Positions 24,105 through 36,148 of a stretch of DNA of 64,000 bases are shown piece by piece (the stretch's first letter is position 1; each line of letters starts with the position of its first letter). The stretch is from positions 1,488,001 through 1,552,000 of the forward strand of contig JAKSXM010000132.1 of NCBI GenBank assembly GCA_022575985.1, given 5' to 3'. Under the pieces are notes generated by a model. The model did no database searches and was not told the origin of the DNA. It saw only the letters and a program-made list of their open reading frames with translations. Both the position numbers and the translations under genes were made by a program. Source of the DNA: Anagrus nilaparvatae (lineage: Eukaryota > Arthropoda > Insecta > Hymenoptera > Mymaridae).

Positions 24105-26285
24105 ATAAATATTGTTAAAAATAATATTTGTAAATAAGAAAAATTGTTTATTTGCTTAAAATAGTAAATTTTCAAAAAATCATTAATTTTTTTAATTTTA
24201 ATGAAATCCTAAAAAATCGAAAATGATTGATGTTTCTTGGGAATTCACGATAAATCAAAATTGTACTAATTTTTTGTAAATATATATTATTTTTGTTTTA
24301 CATTTATCAAAGAAAAATTATTCAGGAATATCATAAGAATTTTGTAGAAATGTGGAGTCAAAAAATAGAGCCCATAATTTGGAAATATTATTTAATACCA
24401 CAAAAATAAACAACAAAAAAACACTTTTTGGTACACAATTTTTTTGAAAAAAGAAGCATGGGAAAATCAAGTAAATAATTTGTTCGATAATTCAATAGTA
24501 AAATAGTATTGATTAGCAAATGTGATTTATTGGTACCAAATTTTAGGACTTGACATAATATACTAGGGTACATTATTTAAGTCAGGGTTTGAAACCATCT
24601 CAAAATTAAAATTTATTAATTAAATACTCTGAAGTTGTATTTTTATCAGAATTTAGAAAATAAATTTTACCAGACTCTTAGGCCATTTCTATACCAGCTT
24701 ATAATATCATGTCAGCTAGACATTTCTCGGCGTAGTTGGCGTAATTATAACTTAAAAACATTATTACTCCAGCTACATCAAAAAATGACTATAGCAGAAG
24801 GAAATGGCACCAGAGTCTGATAAAATTGATTCTCCAAATTCTGATAAAAATACAATTTCAGAAAAAAATTTTAATTTTGAGGTGGTTTTAGTGTTAAAAT
24901 ATCATGTTTGTCAATTATCGATAATTCATTTAATTTTTTTTCAAGTTATAAATTTTAACAAAAAAAATTTTTCAAACAATAAGACATAAAGAAATCATTG
25001 AACAATAAAATACCAATACATTCTTATAATTTTTTTAAATTTATATGGCATTTTCTTTTGGATACATGCATTACTAAACATTTTTAGAGTAATTTTAAAA
25101 GATTGTTTGCCAAGTATCTGTCATTAACTTCCTTATATATTAAATAGTAATCATCAACAATTGTAAATTTATTTATTTAATATTATCAAAAAATTATAAA
25201 AAATCATAATTACTGACGTCTGACATATTCCAAATTTTAATTTTTTTTAGCTTTTGTTTTACACATAAAAATAATTAAAATCAAATTACAAATATTTAAA
25301 CAAAAGACAAAAATTTTTTTTTAATTATTTAAAGATTTTTTTATTTTAAAAAAAATTGACTATAATATAATACAGAGGAAATTTTTTTACTTTTATTTAT
25401 AGAATTTATCTTTTATTCTATTTTTAAATTTCAATAACTAATATACGCAACTAAACAAACGATTTTTTTCGAAATTGATTAAATTTTATTTTTAAAAAAC
25501 TCATTTTTTTAATTTAACGTTATAAAATAATGAGGCGAATTATTAATTTCAAAACTTTTTACTTTCTCAATTAAAAAAAAAAGTTAAGTAAAAAAAAACA
25601 ATCTTCCCACGTGCCGAAGTTTTAGTAAAAACATCTACTTTTAGAAATCATCGCTACTTTAGCATATTCTCGAAATTATTCAAAATAAAAAATTAAGTCG
25701 TTAAACTCAAACTAAACTAAATTTTTTTTAGAGTACTAAAAAATTTTTTGTTAAATATGTAATTTTTAATTTAAAAAACAGTAACACGTGTTGGGCACAT
25801 GTAGATTTTTTGTTTTATTATTTTAAAAATTTCTTTAAACTGGAGCAAAAAAAGAAATCTTAACAAAAGTTTTTCTTATAAAAATAAAAAGATTTTAACA
25901 TTTTTTTATTTATAAAATTTAAAATATTTTCAAATATAATTTATAAGAAAAAACTTAAAGCCAAGAAAATAAAAAAGACGGAAAGATAATTTAAAAAAAG
26001 TGATAAAACGTACATTAATTATAAAATTATTATTCAAATAAATAAAAATTTTATCATGTTAGATCAATTTAATGCTAAATAAAAATTTTAAAAAATTTAT
26101 TTTTTTCAATGATCCCTAAAACATTTTAAATTAACGAAACTATTAATAAAAGAAAGATTTTTTTAGGGGATACATAAATCATATTTTTAAAATTTTAAAG
26201 CTACATAACCTAAAATTTATTATTAATTTAAAATGAAATATTAACGATAAAAATGTTTAAAATTAAATTTATTAAATAAATTACA
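24105..26285. other. AT-rich region, no gene seen
   Basis: Short ORFs near 24390-24990 have intron-like composition and lack convincing splice sites. This probably is intron downstream of the first coding exon at 26289-26495 (minus). Confidence 0.4.
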
Positions 26286-26288
26286 AAC

Positions 26289-26495
26289 CTCTTGAATTTT
26301 ATAACTCGTTCTTACAGTTTTACGTCTAGACCTAGTGATTTCAAAATCTCCTTCAATAGTAGGATCATCTTCTTCGTAAGTAACCTCAACAGTTGGTTCT
26401 GGTATTTCATCCATTTCATCCAATGGTATGTGAGTTTCTTCCATCTCTGAGCTTTCTGTCTCAGCGGATGGAACCACTGCGTCCATAACCTCCAT
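26289..26495 (-). CDS. First coding exon of a minus-strand gene, acidic N-terminus, unidentified
   Basis: The ATG (26493-26495) sits in a good start context (AACCATGG) and opens 69 codons up to a GT donor (CAAGAG|GTTTG, phase 0). The peptide is strongly acidic for about 50 residues (SSEMEETHIPLDEMDEIPEP, YEEDDPTIEGDFE) and then switches to a basic patch, ITRSRRKTVRTSYKIQE. Base composition is much less AT-rich than the surroundings, with good codon variety, so I consider it a real exon. An acidic region followed by a basic patch is common in nuclear and chromatin proteins, but I cannot assign a family. Downstream exons must lie to the left; the phase-0 candidate at 10873-11046 is one possibility. 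Confidence 0.6.
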
Positions 26496-26499
26496 GGTT

Positions 26500-28140
26500 A
26501 TTTAATGGTTGTGTGCAAAATGGGGTTGTTTTTAAAAACAAGTTACTCTTTTTAAAATTATATTTGGTTGATTCGTCACTAAATTCACGCTAATTATAAA
26601 ATAATCACAAATAAATACTAGAAATGAAACTTTTGTGACGTCAAAGCACTAATAAACAATTTTGACAAAACTTTTATTAAAATAAGAACCCGCGGAATTC
26701 AATATTCACTAAATTACGTATATTTTCTGGATATTTATTTGAATAAATCATCAATGAACACAAAAAAATTATGTTTCTTAAAGAACCACTGTCACTTGTT
26801 TTGTTTTATTAATAAAATTTTTCGATTTTCTTTTCAAATATTTTTTTTAAAAGAATTTTATGTGATCATATATGCCGCGATGACCGGTCTAAACTAAAAG
26901 CATCTAAAAATCTTGAGGTAACAGACGAAGCAAGGCCGGTTTAAATAATATCTTTGTCTTTCTTTAAAATACTGACGTTGTTTTAGCTAGACAGACTTAA
27001 ATTTGTTAAAAAAAAGTAGTAGGGGAATTTCAAAAAACTGCAAGTTTATAAATTTCTATAGATATACACTTTTGTATATATTCTCAAAAAATATGTGAGG
27101 GCGCGAGTACGGTTCAAAATGTATTAGATATTGGATATATAAAAATAGATTTAGAGCTTTTGCGCGATGGAAGATTTTTTATTTGATGATTTCTTTCTTT
27201 TAGTTTTTTTATTATTATTATTATTCTTATTATTTTTTTTTCTTTTTGAATGATACTTTTTTTCTTACTACCACGTGAATATGTTTTTCTGTCGTATTTA
27301 ATGAATTAAATATGATAAATTAAAAATACATAATTATTGCTGTATCAAAATTGTTTCATAGAATAATTATCAAAAACAAAGCGAATTTTTATAAGTTAAA
27401 TATAAATACATTTCTTATTTACTTTTGTTTAAAATACCTAAATTGCATATATTACCTGTTGCTGGAAAACTTCATTCGTCAGATTTCTTTTAGGTTATTT
27501 AAATTAATTATAAATAAAATACAAAATAAGTATATTTAATAAACAATATTTATTTTTATTAAAAATTATTATTTTTTGTACAAAATTTAACAATTATCAT
27601 AATTTTAAACTTATTACTAAATTAACAATCATTTATAGTTGTATAAAGTTTTTTACGGAAATTAACAAGTTCAATAATTGTTTCTTAAGGTATTCCTCAA
27701 GTGTAGTGTATAAGTATTATAAATGAATTGACCTTTTTTCGATTTAAACTTAGCTAATTAATTTTTTTTCGATTTTTTGTATATTGTCATTAGAAATTTT
27801 TTATAGATTTTGAAAAGGATCCCAAATCAGGGATAGAAACGTCAATCATTTAATAAAAACATCCTTAAAAAAATTTCACTCGAAAAAAGGTCAATTTGTT
27901 TATATCAAAAAATACAGTTTATCAATATTGTTTTTAAATTTAACAGCTATTATTATAAAAAAATACTTGACAAAATATTATTATTTATCAATTTTAGTAT
28001 CTCAATAATAAAAAATCAGTTTAAGAGAATTTTCACGATAGCATTAGATTAAGAGTTTTTAAATAGACAATTAAATTGCAGATGTTATTTTTTAGCTACA
28101 GCTTATTACAATTGTTTTTTTTAGTAATTATGTTACGACT
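26500..28140. other. Upstream region of the 26.5-kb gene, then AT-rich DNA
   Basis: The first 450 bases include the only moderately GC-containing patch nearby (CGCGGAATTC near 26690; ATGCCGCGATGACCGGTC near 26872) and probably hold the promoter and 5' UTR of the minus-strand gene. A TTA microsatellite lies near 27206-27240. I see nothing else. Confidence 0.35.
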
Positions 28141-28145
28141 GCACC

Positions 28146-28950
28146 TTGGTTCAAAATGTTGATAGTGCTGCTGCACTGATAAAAGCCAATTATGAACCTC
28201 CTACATTAGCAAAATTGTTGGAATTCATTGAGAATCAAATTAGTATTTTAGAGTATATTGAGGGAAATTATAATAGTAATACTAGTAAACAAAATTTAGA
28301 TTACAATAGAAACAAAAATTCTAATGTTTCCACCAATGCAGCTAAAGTTTTTGCTACAAACCTAACACAAAACAAATTGAGTATATTTAATCAAGGTGCA
28401 TAAAATGGAAATAATGATTGCATCCTATGCAAAGCAAATCATTTTTTCCTATTTTGTTCAAACTATAAAAATAAGTCGCCCAAGCAAAGAGAAGAAATTG
28501 TAGCTAAAAAGCATAGATGTTATAACTGCTTGGGAGCTCATTTTATAGCTGATTGTAAATCGGTTAAAAGATGCAGTATTTGTAAACAGAAACACCACAC
28601 TTCATTGCATATTAAAGGATATAAAAATAAAAATGAAAATTCTAATAAAAGAAATAATAATACTAATAATCCAAGCACTAGTAAAGAAGTGACTGATACT
28701 GATACAGTAGCATTGTCAACAAATTCTTGACAATTATCGAATCAACCACTTTTAGCAACTGCTATAGTCAGGATATCTTCAAAAAACGGGTTGGAATTTT
28801 TAGCAAGGTTGTTGCGCCAACAAAAATAGACAGGAAAGGAAATTTTCGAGAAGAAGACGACGCCGAGGTACTAGTTGCGCACATCAAACATAGCTCAACA
28901 GCAAAGCTACACAGCAGCAGGACGATAACTCTAAAAATGTACTATTACTA
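28146..28950 (+). pseudogene. BEL/Pao-type retrotransposon gag fragment with zinc knuckle
   Basis: One frame runs from 28146 to beyond 28727 with stops at 28401-28403 and 28728-28730. It encodes PPTLAKLLEFIENQISILE, then CILCKANHFFLFCSNY, then RCYNCLGAHFIADCKS and RCSICKQKHHTSLH. This series of cysteine/histidine knuckles is characteristic of insect BEL/Pao gag-pol proteins. LLATAIVRISSKNG follows after the second stop, matching the start of the protease region in that group. Sequence then loses similarity, so protease, reverse transcriptase and integrase are missing. No LTR pair was found, although 29165-29390 (CTATATATT box, AATAAAC) could be a solo LTR-like piece. Confidence 0.8.
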
Positions 28951-28989
28951 TATTCTATAAAAGATAAGCTATATTTAATATCTAATTAA

Positions 28990-29545
28990 ACTTATTATTT
29001 TTTTACTATTAAATTAAATTTTAGTAACTACTGTTTTATGGAAGTCAAGGGCAAAGTGAATGTAAAATTTTGTGATTTTATAACATCAATTTATATTAAT
29101 GGCTATTATTAAATCTTATTTTGTTATATAACTTGTTCAAAATTTTTATTTTTAATGCCGCATACTATATATTCCGAGCTTTTCTCTGAAAAGCTCAGTT
29201 AGCCGGAAGAAAGCGAGACTGCTACTCTTATTTTTCAGGAGTAATAGAATAAACTTTCTTAAGACATCTAACGCGGTTATTTTTCCGTTAAAGCCAATCA
29301 TTAGTTTATCTTAAAGTTTTTCTTGATCAAGTATAAAATAAACTTAAAGTCTAATAAAAAAAAGAACCCTACCTATCCGTAAAAACGCCAAAACAGGCCC
29401 AGTTAGTCTTCGGAATCGCTACATAAGAATAAGGGTGAAAGCACATAACATCACAGAGATCATAAGTCACATTTTCCCATCTGCCAAATTCGTGACAGTA
29501 CTAGCTGCTAATCTTATGATTTTGAACAATAGCTAAAATTTTTTG
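28990..29545. other. Non-coding stretch with possible LTR-like segment
   Basis: Between the gag relic and the 97-bp tandem array there is no gene. The part at about 29165-29390 has a TATA-like word, a GC-richer body and AATAAA-like words, as in an LTR, but I could not find a second copy in the window. Confidence 0.25.
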
Positions 29546-29550
29546 ATGTT

Positions 29551-29841
29551 ACATAGGTTCAACAATTTGCTGAAATTAAGTGGATATACTGCCCTGGCTT
29601 ACATGGAATCTGTGGCCTCAATGGACTTCAAATAGATAAAATATTTTACATAGGTTCAACAACTTGCTGAAATTAAGTGGATCTACTGCCCTGACTGACA
29701 TGGAATCTGTGGCCTCAATGGACTTCAAATAGATAAAATATTTTACATAGGTTCAACAACTTGCTGAAATTAAGTGGATCTACTGTCCTGACTGACATGG
29801 AATCTGTGGCCTTAATGGACTTCAAACAGATAAAATATTTT
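29551..29841 (+). repeat. 97-bp tandem repeat, three copies
   Basis: ACATAGGTTCAACAACTTGC recurs at 29551, 29648 and 29745, an exact 97-bp period, with only a few substitutions between copies. Each unit reads ...TGGATCTACTGCCCTGAC...GGCCTCAATGGACTTCAAA. The period is not a multiple of three and no frame crosses it. Confidence 0.9.
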
Positions 29842-30429
29842 TGCTACTCTTCTAAAACTACTCAACGCAATAAAGCATCCATGGATCTACAGATCATACT
29901 GCACCTCAATTTTGGCATTTATTTTAATCCTCGATTTTTCTCAATTCAATTAACTTATTTTAACTTTTTTATTTTTCCATTTTTGGTTTTATTTTTTTAT
30001 TTAATAATTTTGCTGAGATTAGTTCTGCAAGTAGAATTCCAAGCATCCTGATTCAAAATATTCAAATTGTCATTTATGCAATATTAGATTATTTATTACT
30101 ACCTTCAATATCAATTTAATACTCCCATTCATGTGAAAATATTATTTATCGATGGAAGACTTTAGATAATTCATAGTATCAAGAAGATAAACCAGGAATT
30201 TAAAATTTCACTTTTAATCTTTTATGCATAATAAGATGGTGAGATTTTTCGTTAATTATATAATTGAATTAAAGTTCTTGAGCCTCACATGCCATTTCGA
30301 AGACATAAAAGTCAGTTTAATAAGAGATAGAGTAATTGTTTTTGATTCAGAAATATAAAAAAAATTACTAAAGTAATTGATTAAACTACTAAAAAATTAC
30401 TAAACTAATTGATTAAATTTAAAATAAAG

Positions 30430-30457
<28 letters not shown>
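30430..30457. repeat. (TA)n microsatellite
   Basis: About 14 uninterrupted TA units. Confidence 0.95.
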
Positions 30458-30463
<6 letters not shown>

Positions 30464-30710
30464 TAACTTACTCTATGCTTTTAGAAATAAAAAATACAAG
30501 GTTTTTTTTCCTATATTTAGCTTAATAACCTTAATGCCATGCATAGAAATAGAGAAAAGCAATACTAAACTTAAACAAAATAAGAACTAATTTAAAAAAT
30601 AGGATTTTATGCATACTCATAGTACGTTTAATAAGGAAAACATTTATTATAGCGTATGCACGAGGTTACTTCATTATCGCAAAGGGATTTTCGGATAATA
30701 TTAATTATTT

Positions 30711-30910
30711 TAATGCACTAGTTTGCAAATTAATAGTTGGTTACTTATCAGGGTATTTATAATATTAAATGTTTAATATTAAATATTTTTATGCACTAGT
30801 TTGCAAATTAATAATTACTTACTTGTCAGGGTATTTATAATATTAAATATTTAATATTAAATATTTTAATGCACTAGTTTGCAAATAAATAATTATTTAC
30901 TTGTAAGGGT
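30711..30910 (+). repeat. 78-bp tandem repeat, about 2.6 copies
   Basis: TATGCACTAGTTTGCAAATTA-like starts occur at 30711, 30789 and 30867, a 78-bp period. The units contain TATTTATAATATTAAATNTTTAATATTAAAT, itself self-complementary. The array abuts the foldback at 30900-31320. Confidence 0.85.
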
Positions 30911-31320
30911 TAAGTAACCACATAGAATCCGCGAACATAGTCGCCACTTGATTTTAAAAATTAAATTAGTTATTTAATAATCCCAGAAATCAAGAAAGGA
31001 TGAAATAACTAACTCAGAGGAATACAATAAGTAAAAGACGATGTTTTTATCTTTATTTAATTTGAGCGTTTTCTTTGAACAGTGAAGTCCCACTTTAGAG
31101 AATATTCTTCAGTAATATGGTTGTGTTGGACTTCATTGTTTGAAGAGAACGACCAACTTAAATAATAATAAAAGCATCATCGTCTTTTTCTTATTGTATT
31201 CTTATTAGTTAGTTATTTCACCCTTTCTTGATTTCCGGGTTAAATAAATAACTAATTTAATTAAATCAAGTGACGGCTGTGTTCACGGAGTCTAAATGGT
31301 TAGTATACCCTAGCATTGTT
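30900..31320. repeat. Foldback (MITE-like) element
   Basis: The arms 30905-31075 and 31130-31318 are reverse complements with scattered mismatches: AGAATCCGCGAACATAG is mirrored by CTGTGTTCACGGAGTCT, GAAATCAAGAAAGG by CCTTTCTTGATTTC, and CAGTGAAGTCC by GGACTTCATTG. The spacer is only about 40 bp. No coding sequence is present. Confidence 0.7.
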
Positions 31321-31705
31321 AGGTATATAAATGTCCATTTATAGTTACATAAAAGTTATATAAACCTGCCTAAAGTTAGGCATAATAAAACCTTTATTTT
31401 CTTTAAATAATTTGAATGTAAATAGAATATCTTTAATCGACAAATTTTAAGAAATTTAGTATTTCCCTAGTTTTAAAATATTTTTATAATAGATGATTAA
31501 ATTAGTAATTAAGTATTTTTTTAAGAGATTCTTCAAGATTTAATTAATTACTTGTAATTTTCCGTATTGATGACAGATAGCAAGTAATTTTAATTTTTTT
31601 ATCTTATGCTTAAGAATCTTTAGTGTTTCTTTAGTTATATTACCAATTTAATTTCTATTTCAAAATTTATTATATCGTTAATTGAATTTATTTGGATAAC
31701 TCATT

Positions 31706-31855
31706 ATGTTCGGTGGAAAATTAATCAGCATGACATTGATATATCTATTTTGTTTACTATTTCATTCGGATTTTGTTAATCCCAAAATGGAGAAATTTCG
31801 TGGACATGCATTAACTTTGCGAAATCAAATTTCAAGAGTGAAATTGAGTTACTGA
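31706..31855 (+). CDS. Small ORF with predicted signal peptide, possible first exon
   Basis: The 49-codon ORF begins MFGGKLISMTLIYLFCLLF followed by HSDFVNPKMEKF: a short positive start, a hydrophobic core of about 12 residues and a polar region, as in a secretory signal. It is too short to be convincing alone. It lies about 1.1 kb upstream of the decayed gene family at 32.8-39.7 kb on the same strand and could be a start exon of it, but no good phase-1 donor was found. It may also be chance. Confidence 0.25.
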   Translation: MFGGKLISMTLIYLFCLLFHSDFVNPKMEKFRGHALTLRNQISRVKLSY

Positions 31856-31859
31856 AAAG

Positions 31860-32775
31860 ATTTCCAAACATAGAGTATCGTTAACAATTGTTTTTTTAAC
31901 ATAACGATAATATTGAAAATAATTACAAATATTATATGACTTCCTGGGATGGCAAAGTAAGGCTTGATGCCTTGATGCAGCCTCTATAACTCTATTTATT
32001 AAAGAATTCAATTGTTATTGTAAAGATTGATTAATTCACGACTTAAAATTACATGCACGTTTGCACTGTAATAAATAGTCCTTTACATGATCTGAATAAA
32101 TTTTTGGGAAAACTATAAAGCCTGAAATATCAAGAACAAAGTTCAAGAAACTTAATCAGGAAATTACAGAAAACATTATTATTCAAAAGAATAAAATAGA
32201 TAAAAAGATATATAATACTAAGTTCTTTATTAGTGATAAACAAAATTTCGATTTAAGCCCTTGAAAAAGGAAATTAAATCGCGAGAAAAAATACAACAAA
32301 AATAGTTTTCTGCAAGAGTTCAAATTACTAGAAAACGTCACACGTATAAGAAACACAAAAAAATAAATAAAAACTAAAATACATAGGCTGTTAAAAATTT
32401 TAGATTGAATGCACTGAAAATAACAGTAAATTGATAGTTTGTAGAGGCATAAGCACACATTTTTATATGCAGGAATGTCTATTTAAGACTATGAAAAAAT
32501 CAAGATTCAATAAAACGGGATGCAAAAAACATCAAAACAGCTAAAAATCGCATTCTCGCCTCGGTTCGAGAAAGTTCGGGAAGATTAGTAGATCTGTGTT
32601 ACTAAGAACTAAGTGATAATTAGGCTGCATTTTGGCTGACCCTTGTAATGCATTTGTAAATTAATTATTTTATTTACGAATAAGAGATCTAAGCACGGCA
32701 AATAATATTAATAAGTCAATAAAGCAGCATTTAATAATAAAAGGACTTATTCGTTATTTCGAAAATCCTGTCACC
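31860..32775. other. AT-rich stretch, no clear gene
   Basis: I see no splice-bounded exon. A GGTTCGAGAA word at 32573 resembles a tRNA T-loop but no tRNA cloverleaf surrounds it. Confidence 0.4.
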
Positions 32776-32779
32776 AGTA

Positions 32780-33640
32780 AATGAATTTGGCTAGCAGGCA
32801 AATCGAATATCCTCGTTTTGTGTTTATTCACCATCAAAGACTACAGATTTGGAGGCTCCCGGATGGATATTCAAAGGTGTCAGGAATAGAGAAACAACAT
32901 AAAAAAATTTGGGAAATTTTTTTTCCAAGCTGCAAGGAGATTTAATCAAAAGTCATTTTTTTTAGGAAAGGATATCCAGGTAAATACAAAAAATTTGCAT
33001 AGAAGAAAAATCATCGCATACATTAAGGCGCTCAAACAAGTATTATACCTCTCTACAGGAAATTATTCTATAAAGAGGATCAAGCCTCAGAATCATTATC
33101 ATTGGAATTCAGCCAACAAGCTAAAGCGGTATCCAGAGATCGAGAGAGCCAAGCAATATTTAGGACATCCCAACATTAGAAAATTTCAGGAAACTGGATT
33201 TTTATCGTTGCAGTACTGTGAGTAGATTTTAGTTAAATTTTTAAAACTTTTGTGACTTATTTTAGTGTAAACGATAATCGAGCAATAGTAGGGGAAAACG
33301 GTATCCATTTAGGTCATGAATTTGTTTGGAACAAAAGATTCGCACCTCAGGTTTTGGTTACTTTGAGCAAAGAATATTATTCTTGGTTTTTCGGTTTGTG
33401 TAAAACCTATAGAAAAGAACCTAATATAAGATGGAGTAAATTGAAAAAAATTATCGTTCATCCGATTTTGGACATAGAATATTTCAAAAGCAGCGATATG
33501 AATTTACATCTTTCGTCAATCAAAGGTGTAGGTATTAGTAACGGTATTAAGGTATTACAGTATGTTAAATGTCTTAGATTTTTCAGCAAAAATCTGAAAT
33601 TCGCATTTTTGGGTTTAATTCGATTTTGAAAATTTAATCA
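32780..33640 (+). pseudogene. Decayed multi-exon gene of unknown family, copy A
   Basis: Three coding-like segments follow one another. First, an ATG at 32780 opens 54 codons (QIEYPRFVFIHHQRLQIW, SGIEKQHKKIWEIFFPSC). Second, a segment bounded by a strong acceptor (tcattttttttag) and a GTGAGT donor, 32967-33218, is open in phase 1-1 (RRKIIAYIKALKQVLYL, ERAKQYLGHPNIRKFQ). Third, from about 33277 the frame (HEFVWNKRFAPQVLVTLSK, GLCKTYRKEPNIRW, KLKKIIVHPILDI, YFKSSDM) continues in phase but starts after a poor acceptor. This third part is duplicated at 33640-33860. I do not recognise the family. Stops between segments and the poor junction suggest a pseudogene. Confidence 0.45.
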
Positions 33641-34239
33641 GCAATAGCAGGCGAAAGCGGTATCTATTTAAGTCACGAATTTCTTTGGAACAAAAGATTC
33701 GCACCTCAGGTTTTGGTTACTTTGAGCAAGGATTATAAATCTTGTTTTTTCGGTTTGTGTAAAACCTATAGAAAAGAAGCTAATATAAGATGGGGTATAT
33801 TGAAAAAAATTATAGTTCATCCAACTTTGGACATAGGATATTTCAAAAGCAGCGATATGGGGGGGTGGCGACATTTCGCCAGCTATCTGACGTATTTCTT
33901 TGGTCATGCTAGTTTTAATCCAGAAAATCTAAATCTTCGTTCTTTTAGCATTTTTTCAGAGACTGGCGCATATTATTTCTTACCTTCATGTGTTAACACA
34001 TTATTAACATATCAACATTTACAAATTCTTAAAATACCGAATTCTTCTATAAATAATGACAAGTTTGACAGAGTTTGTACCACCCTTATAGTACAATCGT
34101 CGGCAGCACCTATTTTCGTCTCAAGACTTATATTTTATGAAGGTGTGCCTAGTTTTCATTTTTTATTCTATGAAATTGGACTATCTATATTAATTTATCC
34201 TTTTCTAACAAATAAGGTTGACACCCTTATTATCGATTT
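33640..34239 (+). pseudogene. Decayed gene family, copy B, fused to LRR-like repeat unit
   Basis: 33640-33858 repeats the segment at 33277-33500 with about 90 percent identity by eye, after a better acceptor (aatttaatcag). At GGGGGGTGGCGACATTTCG (33858) it switches to a different sequence that also occurs, without the duplicated part, at 39410-39740. The open frame 33713-34288 encodes NPENLNLRSFSIFSE, LLTYQHLQILKIPNSS and DTLIIDLWL, with spacing of leucines suggestive of irregular leucine-rich repeats. It ends in the first unit of the tandem array. Confidence 0.4.
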
Positions 34240-35995
34240 ATGGCTAGTGAGTCATCCCTTTACAGTATTTATAAATTTAATTGTATAGACCTTGATCGTT
34301 TAATTTTTAAATCATATCATATGTTACTGATATTTAATCACACCACTAGTCTACGAATTTTGCATTTAAATTCTGTTACTGCTGATTATCACTCGTGGCT
34401 TCCTGAACTTTTTATTAATAATGACAAGTTCGACAAAGTTTGTACCACCCTTATAGTTCAATCGTCGGCAGCACCTATTTTCGTCTCAAGAATTGTATAG
34501 GTGTTCCTAGTTTTCCTTTTTTATCCTATGAAATTGGACTATCTATATTAATTTATCCTTTTCCAACCAATGTAGAGAGTGTTTTTACAGAAATATTTTA
34601 TCCCATTATAACTAATAATGTTGACACCCTTATTCTCGATTTATGGCTAGTGAGTCATCCCTTTACAGTATTTATAAATTTAATTGTATAGACCTTGATC
34701 GTTTAATTTTTAAATCATATCATATGTTACTGATATTTAATCACGCCACTAGTCTACGAATTTTGCATTTAAATTCTGTTACTACTGATTATCACTCGTG
34801 GCTTCCTGAACTTTTTATTAATAATGACAAGTTCGACAGAGTTTGTACCACCCTTATAGTTCAATCGTCGGCAGCACCTATTTTCGTCTCAAGAATTGTA
34901 TAGGTGTTCCTAGTTTTCCTTTTTTATCCTATGAAATTGGACTATCTATATTAATTTATCCTTTTCCAACCAATGTAGAGAGTGTTTTTACAGATATATT
35001 TTATCCCATTATAACTAATAATGTTGACACCCTTATTCTCGATTTATGGCTAGTGAGTCATCCCTTTACAGTATTTATAAATTTAATTGTATAGACCTTG
35101 ATCGTTTAATTTTTAAATCATATCATATGTTACTGATATTTAATCACGCCACTAGTCTACGAATTTTGCATTTCAATTCTGTTACTACTGATTATCACTC
35201 GTGGCTTCCTGAACTTTTTATTAATAATGACAAGTTCGACAGAGTTTGTACCACCCTTATAGTTCAATCGTCGGCAGCACCTATTTTCGTCTCAAGAATT
35301 GTATAGGTGTTCCTAGTTTTCCTTTTTTATCCTATGAAATTGGACTATCTATATTAATTTATTCTTTTCCAACCAATGTAGAGAGTGTTTTTACAGAAAT
35401 ATTTTATCCCATTATAACTAATAATGTTGACACCCTTATTCTCGATTTATGGCTAGTGAGTCATCCCTTTACAGTATTTATAAATTTAATTGTATAGACA
35501 TTGATCGTTTAATTTTTAAATCATATCATATGTTACTGATATTTAATCACGCCACTAGTCTACGAATTTTGCATTTAAATTCTGTTTCTGCTGATTATCA
35601 CTCGTGGCTTCCTGAACTTTTTATAAATAATGACAAGTTTGACAGAGTTTGTACCATTCTTATAGTACAATCGTCGGCAGCACCTATTTTCGTCTCAAGA
35701 CTTATATTTTATGAAGGTGTGCCTAGTTTTCATTTTTTTTTTCTATGAAATTGGACTATCTATATTAATTTATCCTTTTCTAACAAATAAGGTTGACAGC
35801 CTTATTATCGATTTATGGCTAGTGAGTCATCCCTTTACAGTATTTATAAATTTAATTGTATAGACCTTGATCGTTTAATTTTTAAATCATATCATATGTT
35901 ACTGATATTTAATCACGCCACTAGTCTACGAATTTTGCATTTAAATTCTGTTACTGCTGATTATCACACATGGCTTCCTGAACTTTTAATAATTT
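34090..35995 (+). repeat. Coding-derived tandem array, 403-bp period, near-identical units
   Basis: GATTTATGGCTAGTGAGTC recurs at about 34236, 34639, 35042, 35445 and 35811: three intervals of exactly 403 bp, then one of 366 bp. Each unit encodes LLIFNH(T/A)TSLRILHLNS and CTTLIVQSSAAPIFVSR in one frame and YEIGLSILIYPF(P/L)TN plus DTLI(L/I)DLWLVSHPF in another. The three 403-bp units share a 7-bp loss after GTCTCAAGA and a 44-bp gain around ATGTAGAGAGTG. The outer units lack both, giving the order long-short-short-short-long. All units share the frame break at TTATGGCTAGTG, so the unit was already disabled when amplified. Confidence 0.85.
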
Positions 35996-36148
35996 TAAAT
36001 TTGGTTACTTTTTATTTATTTGGTGAAATTATTTTTGGCGTAGATACGCTTGTGGAAGTTATTTTAAAAATTAATTTTCATTATTGACAGTAAGTAGTGA
36101 TTTTTATTTATTCAAAAGAGTCTTTTTTATATTTACCTAATATTACCA

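Noticed and set aside
24388..24989. Three adjacent 61-codon ORFs on both strands
   Set aside because: No splice sites, domain or codon signature; composition equals the AT-rich background.
29551..29841. Regular repeats considered as a CRISPR array
   Set aside because: Units are contiguous tandem copies without unique spacers, and the genome is eukaryotic.
32566..32590. GGTTCGAGAA word resembling a tRNA T-loop
   Set aside because: No acceptor stem, D-arm or anticodon arm can be folded around it.
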